A DNA stretch of 64,000 nucleotides from Pantoea cypripedii (GTDB lineage: Bacteria > Pseudomonadota > Gammaproteobacteria > Enterobacterales > Enterobacteriaceae): NCBI RefSeq assembly GCF_011395035.1, contig NZ_CP024768.1, positions 986,854-1,050,853 of the forward strand. Direction: 5' to 3'. The translations under genes and the position numbers were made by a program. Within the stretch, counting starts at the first letter, position 1, and each line of letters opens with the position of its first letter. The notes beneath the pieces are model-generated. The model saw nothing but the letters and a program-made list of their open reading frames with translations, was not told the DNA's origin and did not search any database. Positions 60,470 through 64,000 of this stretch are shown here, piece after piece.

Positions 60470-61345
60470 TCAATGCAGCGCCTCGTCCCGTAACCAATCG
60501 CGAAACAAGGTAATCTCCGCATCATGCTGGCGTGAGGCTTTGGTCATCATCCAGGTGGCACGGTCCACACGCACAAAGCCGAGTGGGGCGATTAACGTAC
60601 CGTCGTTTAACTCCTGACGCACCAGCAGACGCGGTGCCATGATCACGCCCAACCCATTTCTTGCCGCCTGGATACCCAGGGTGAGATTGTCGAAATGTTT
60701 ACCTACCCAAAAATTACCCCGGGTGCCGCTGGTTTTCGACCATTCAGCCCAGGCATGCAGCCGCGTGTCGGCATGCAGCAGCGGTAACGTTGCCAGGTCC
60801 TGTTCATTCTGGAAACGCGCCGCAAATTGCGGGGCGCAGAGCGGGCCAATGTAATCATCGCTGATCAGCGTGGCATCAATATCGTCGTCAGGTGACTGTT
60901 CATAGCTGAGAATCAGCACGTCAGTGTGTTCGCTGCGCAGCAGATCGATCTCCACCAACTGCTGGAACTGGATCTCAATGTCGGGATAACGCAGATAAAA
61001 GCTGCTGATACGGGGAATCAGCCATTGGGAAAGAAAACTGGGTGCGCAGGAGACGCTGAGATGGTGGCGCATCCCGGTACGAATACTTTCGCAGGTGGTG
61101 GAAAGTTCGCTAAAGGCTTTCTGGCAACTAACCAGCAAGCGCTCACCATGTGAGGTTAATTTGACGCGTCCATTGGTGCGAACAAACAGAGGCTTGCCCA
61201 TCCAGCTTTCCAGCTGACGAACCTGATGGCTGATGGCGCTGTGAGTCACATGCAAACGTTCAGCGGCTACGCTAAAGCTGCTGTGCAGGGCCGCCTGGTG
61301 AAAATAATGCAGTGCACGTAACGAAGGTAGCCCGGTCATACTCAT
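60470..61345 (-). CDS. LysR-family transcriptional regulator
   Basis: DNA-binding regulator with a substrate-binding effector domain. The 291 residues begin MSMTGLPSLRALHYFHQAAL; the helix-turn-helix is SFSVAAERLHVTHSAISHQV at about 23-42, in the GcvA/DsdC-like style, and the effector domain (about 92-288) has the usual two subdomains. It is divergent from the unrecognised gene at 61538, 190 bp apart, and LysR proteins usually control the divergent gene. Absent from this position in E. coli, where htpG and adk adjoin. Confidence 0.9.
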   Translation of the reverse strand: MSMTGLPSLRALHYFHQAALHSSFSVAAERLHVTHSAISHQVRQLESWMGKPLFVRTNGRVKLTSHGERLLVSCQKAFSELSTTCESIRTGMRHHLSVSCAPSFLSQWLIPRISSFYLRYPDIEIQFQQLVEIDLLRSEHTDVLILSYEQSPDDDIDATLISDDYIGPLCAPQFAARFQNEQDLATLPLLHADTRLHAWAEWSKTSGTRGNFWVGKHFDNLTLGIQAARNGLGVIMAPRLLVRQELNDGTLIAPLGFVRVDRATWMMTKASRQHDAEITLFRDWLRDEALH

Positions 61346-61537
61346 CCCCTGTGTAAAAACCTAACAGGGATTGTCAGTTTATATCATTTCAAAGTCCAGC
61401 CGCATTGGCCTAACCTTTCCCCCTGATTATGGCGGGTTGACTGGCAGGCGTCTCTGTGTTTACGCCGGTGATTTTCGCCATGGACCTCAGCATCACCCGC
61501 CATCCCACGCAGCAAAAAATAAGAGAATAATCACGTG

Positions 61538-62428
61538 ATGGCTCGACAGAATGCTTCTGCCAGGGCGGCGGCGCGCGATCGGCTTCGCGGCTTGCTTTCC
61601 CGTCACTACCGGCTGGAACAGTATGACCTGTTCTTTGCACCTTCATTACATATTGCGCGGGTGTTGCTCTCGCAGCTGTTCTTACGTCAGGAGCAGGCGC
61701 GCAATCAGTCTCGTTTTGCCTCGCAATATCGCGCCAGTGAATTAAGCGTATTACCGGCGGTTCCCGTTATGGCGGGGAATATCGCGCTGATTGAACATGT
61801 TGATCTGTTCTATGGCCGCGTGCGTCCGCTGGATGAGTGCCAAAGCCAGGGCGTAACGGATGCGTCTGAGTCTTTTGCCTCGCAATTGCACCGTCGTCTG
61901 ATCAGCGATGCCCGGTTGTTTGTGGCACGTCTGGATCGCCACGCAGAATTAAGCGCAGATCTGGTGTTGATCGCCCTGCGTACCCAGGACTTCAGTACGC
62001 TGGTGCGCAGCGAGTTGCGGTTGTTCGAACAGGGCCTGGCTCTCGGCGATACGCCGGAGCAGGCGCTGGCGCAGATGGCCGCAGCGGGATGGCGACCTTA
62101 CAATATCGCCAGTGTCGACACCATCACGCTGGAAGCGCCATTTTCACTGCAATCTCTCCAGCAGCCTGGTCTGCCATTCGCGCTTCTGCCGACGGTGCCA
62201 GGCCCGTCGCAACAGGAGCCGCATCCCGATTTGCAGCTATGGCCAGTACAAAGGCGCATGTTGTTACGTGCCAATGTGCGGGGTAGCGCAACCAAAAGTC
62301 AGAATATGACCAGTACCCTGGCGAAACGTCTGCGCGAGCTGCTGAATAACGGTCGCGATTCTGAAAAAGTGGAAAAATCCCGCATCGGACTGGTATCAGC
62401 AACAAAAGGCAGTAAAGTAGGACATTAG
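61538..62428 (+). CDS. Hypothetical protein, LysR-linked, between htpG and adk
   Basis: I cannot name this 296-residue protein (GTG at 61535 or ATG at 61538 start; AAGAG lies 8-11 bases upstream). It is soluble, without signal peptide or membrane span. The first 60 residues contain a basic helix (ARAAARDRLRGLLSRHYRL) then YDLFFAPSLHIARVLLSQL, which faintly recalls the N-terminus of fold-type I PLP enzymes, but I see no PLP lysine motif, so this is only an impression. The C-terminus (about 235-296) is basic and looks disordered. Its divergent LysR neighbour suggests a regulated metabolic role. Confidence 0.7.
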   Translation: MARQNASARAAARDRLRGLLSRHYRLEQYDLFFAPSLHIARVLLSQLFLRQEQARNQSRFASQYRASELSVLPAVPVMAGNIALIEHVDLFYGRVRPLDECQSQGVTDASESFASQLHRRLISDARLFVARLDRHAELSADLVLIALRTQDFSTLVRSELRLFEQGLALGDTPEQALAQMAAAGWRPYNIASVDTITLEAPFSLQSLQQPGLPFALLPTVPGPSQQEPHPDLQLWPVQRRMLLRANVRGSATKSQNMTSTLAKRLRELLNNGRDSEKVEKSRIGLVSATKGSKVGH

Positions 62429-62526
62429 GCGTAACCGCGCCCCCTTTCCTTGTGGTGCGCGGGTCATAATGGTATGGTCTTCGCCTTCTCAGATTGATCA
62501 ATGCGATTCGCAAGGGGAATTACGCA

Positions 62527-63171
62527 ATGCGTATTATTCTGCTCGGGGCACCGGGCGCAGGTAAGGGCACTCAGGCTCAATTCATCATGGAGAAATACGG
62601 TATTCCGCAAATCTCCACTGGCGACATGCTGCGTGCGGCAGTGAAAGCAGGCACCGAACTGGGCCAGCAGGCGAAAGCCATTATGGATGCCGGTAAACTG
62701 GTGACCGACGAGCTGGTTATTGCGCTGGTTAAAGAGCGTATTACCCAGGAAGACTGCAAAAACGGCTTCCTGCTTGATGGCTTCCCGCGCACCATTCCGC
62801 AGGCTGATGCGATGAAAGAGGCGGGTATCAGCGTCGATTTCGTGCTGGAGTTTGCCGTGCCGGATGAACTGATTGTGGATCGCATTGTTGGCCGTCGTGT
62901 GCATGCGCCGTCTGGCCGCGTTTATCACATCAAATACAATCCGCCGAAAGTGGAAGGTAAAGATGATGCGACCGGCGAAGAGCTGACCACGCGTAAAGAC
63001 GACCAGGAAGAAACCGTGCGTAAACGTCTGGTGGAATACCATCAGTTGACCGCGCCGCTGATTGCTTACTACAGCAAAGAAGCAGAAGCCGGTAACACGC
63101 AGTACCACAAAATCGACGGCACCCGCCAGGTTGCTGAAGTGAGTGCACAGCTGGCGACCATCCTCGGTTAA
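62527..63171 (+). CDS. adk: Adenylate kinase
   Basis: Interconverts ATP + AMP and 2 ADP. The ATG at 62527 behind AAGGGGAA gives 214 residues, the E. coli length; 11 upstream codons are not used. P-loop GAPGAGKGTQ at 7-16, the DGFPRT AMP-binding motif near 84-89, and a LID domain (about 120-160, RVHAPSGRVYHIKYNPP) without zinc cysteines, as in other Gram-negatives. Ends in a terminator. Confidence 0.98.
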   Translation: MRIILLGAPGAGKGTQAQFIMEKYGIPQISTGDMLRAAVKAGTELGQQAKAIMDAGKLVTDELVIALVKERITQEDCKNGFLLDGFPRTIPQADAMKEAGISVDFVLEFAVPDELIVDRIVGRRVHAPSGRVYHIKYNPPKVEGKDDATGEELTTRKDDQEETVRKRLVEYHQLTAPLIAYYSKEAEAGNTQYHKIDGTRQVAEVSAQLATILG

Positions 63172-63180
63172 GCCATCTCA

Positions 63181-63202
63181 GGGCCGGTTTACCGGCCCTT
63201 TT
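63181..63202 (+). terminator. Terminator after adk
   Basis: 8-bp stem GGGCCGGT / ACCGGCCC with loop TT, followed by TTTT, 9 bp after the adk stop. Confidence 0.88.
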
Positions 63203-63285
63203 GCAGCAATTGCTTTCCCCTCCTGCTTTTTCCGCTACAATTTCTCCCGATTTTGACCCATTCGTTTTAACAGCAAGGAAATACA

Positions 63286-64000
63286 ATGAGGCAAGAAAAG
63301 CCCGGGGTTTTACTGGTTAATTTAGGCACACCAGAGGCACCTACTACGCCAGCGGTTAAACGTTATCTGAAACAATTCCTTGGTGACCCGCGCGTGGTTG
63401 ATACGCCGCGCTGGCTGTGGTGGCCGATTCTTAACTTCATCATTTTGCCGTTCCGATCGCCGCGCGTGTCCAAATTGTATGGATCGGTATGGATGGAGGA
63501 AGGTTCCCCGCTGATGGTGTTCAGCCAGCGGCAACGTGCTGCACTGGCGCAGCAGCTGGATATGCCGGTAGAGCTGGGGATGAGCTACGGCCAGCCGAGC
63601 CTTGATGGCGCACTCAAAAGCCTGCTGGCACAGGGCGTGACCAAATTGATTGTGCTGCCGCTCTATCCGCAATTCTCCTGCTCAACGGTGGCTGCCGTGT
63701 GGGATGGCCTGGCGTCCAGCTTCAAACCGCTGCGTTCACTGCCAGAAGTGGCATTTATCCGTGATTATGCCGAGCATCCGGCCTACATCGCCGCCCTGAA
63801 AGCATCCGTTGAGCGCTCGTTTGCCCAGCATGGCGAGCCGGATTTGCTGGTTCTTTCTTATCATGGCATCCCGCAGCGTTTCGCTGACGAAGGTGATGAT
63901 TATCCTCTGCGCTGTAAAGACACCACCGATGCGCTGGCGGCTGCGCTGGGGATTGCCCCGCACAAAATTATGATGACCTTCCAGTCACGCTTTGGCCGCG
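63286..64000 (+). CDS. hemH: Ferrochelatase, C-terminal part outside window
   Basis: Inserts ferrous iron into protoporphyrin IX, the last step of heme B synthesis, at the inner face of the membrane. The ATG at 63286 with AAGGAA upstream reads MRQEKPGVLLVNLGTPEAPT; about 238 of the usual ~320 residues are present before the right edge. Conserved blocks are LPLYPQFSCSTV and the catalytic histidine in LSYHGIPQRF. The protoheme it makes feeds CyoE upstream in this window. Adjacent to adk as in E. coli. Confidence 0.96.
   Translation, partial: MRQEKPGVLLVNLGTPEAPTTPAVKRYLKQFLGDPRVVDTPRWLWWPILNFIILPFRSPRVSKLYGSVWMEEGSPLMVFSQRQRAALAQQLDMPVELGMSYGQPSLDGALKSLLAQGVTKLIVLPLYPQFSCSTVAAVWDGLASSFKPLRSLPEVAFIRDYAEHPAYIAALKASVERSFAQHGEPDLLVLSYHGIPQRFADEGDDYPLRCKDTTDALAAALGIAPHKIMMTFQSRFGR

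Noticed and set aside
1..64000. CRISPR array, insertion sequence, prophage, integrase or tRNA-associated island
   Set aside because: I saw no regularly spaced repeats, transposase or integrase motifs, phage genes or tRNA cloverleaf; the insertions have no attachment-site duplication that I can see.

Overview
The window is a chromosomal segment of an enterobacterium, most likely Erwiniaceae and best fitting Pantoea. Gene order follows the Escherichia coli K-12 dxs-to-hemH segment almost without a break: dxs-ispA-xseB, thiI, yajL-panE, yajQ, yajR, cyoABCDE, yajG-ampG, bolA, tig, clpP, clpX, lon, hupB, ppiD, ybaV, fadM, queC, ybaE, cof, decR, mdlAB, glnK-amtB, tesB, ybaY, ybaZ, ffs, tomB-hha, acrAB/acrR, rsmS, priC, ybaN, apt, dnaX-ybaB-recR, htpG, adk, hemH. 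The Pantoea assignment rests on protein-level resemblance plus the cysteine desulfhydrase/CcdR pair, which I recall being described in Pantoea ananatis. I see no insertion sequence, prophage, CRISPR array or tRNA. dxs is cut by the left edge and hemH by the right edge.

Region by region. 1-6.3 kb: isoprenoid precursor synthesis (dxs, ispA), exonuclease VII small subunit, thiamine/4-thiouridine sulfur transfer (thiI), a DJ-1 family protein (yajL), ketopantoate reductase (panE) and yajQ. 6.3-11 kb: an accessory alcohol/aldehyde oxidation cassette, made of a sigma-54 activator divergent from an ExaC-type aldehyde dehydrogenase and an AdhP-type alcohol dehydrogenase, with a readable -24/-12 promoter. 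11-20 kb: yajR, the cytochrome bo3 operon with its heme O synthase, and the yajG-ampG pair. 20-29.5 kb: a protein-quality block (tig, clpP, clpX, lon, ppiD, with hupB), with sigma-32-like promoters before clpP and lon. 29.5-41 kb: ybaV, fadM, queC, ybaE, cof, the cysteine-responsive divergent pair, the MdlAB exporter and the nitrogen-controlled glnK-amtB operon with sigma-54 and NtrC sites. 41-44.2 kb: tesB, ybaY, ybaZ, 4.5S RNA, and the Hha/TomB pair.

44.2-47.9 kb is the most distinctive insertion relative to E. coli: an orphan AT-rich gene, a metal ABC transporter preceded by a predicted 34-residue membrane microprotein, and divergently placed zinc-free ribosomal proteins L31B and L36B. The two outward transcription units each carry a Zur-type palindrome, and the two palindromes agree at 13 of 15 positions, so this is a compact zinc-starvation island: import zinc, and release zinc from ribosomes. 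48-53 kb holds the AcrAB pump with its AcrR repressor and operator; mscK, which follows acrR in E. coli, is absent and a half copy of a palindromic repeat sits there instead. 53-63.2 kb carries DNA replication and repair genes (priC, dnaX with its programmed frameshift, ybaB-recR), apt, the heat-shock gene htpG and adk. A LysR regulator and an unrecognised 296-residue gene are inserted between htpG and adk, again next to a copy of the palindromic repeat.

The items most worth following up are the 34-residue ORF in the Zur unit, the orphan gene pair at htpG-adk, the orphan gene upstream of tomB-hha, and the repeat family whose two arms differ by paired changes that keep each arm self-complementary.
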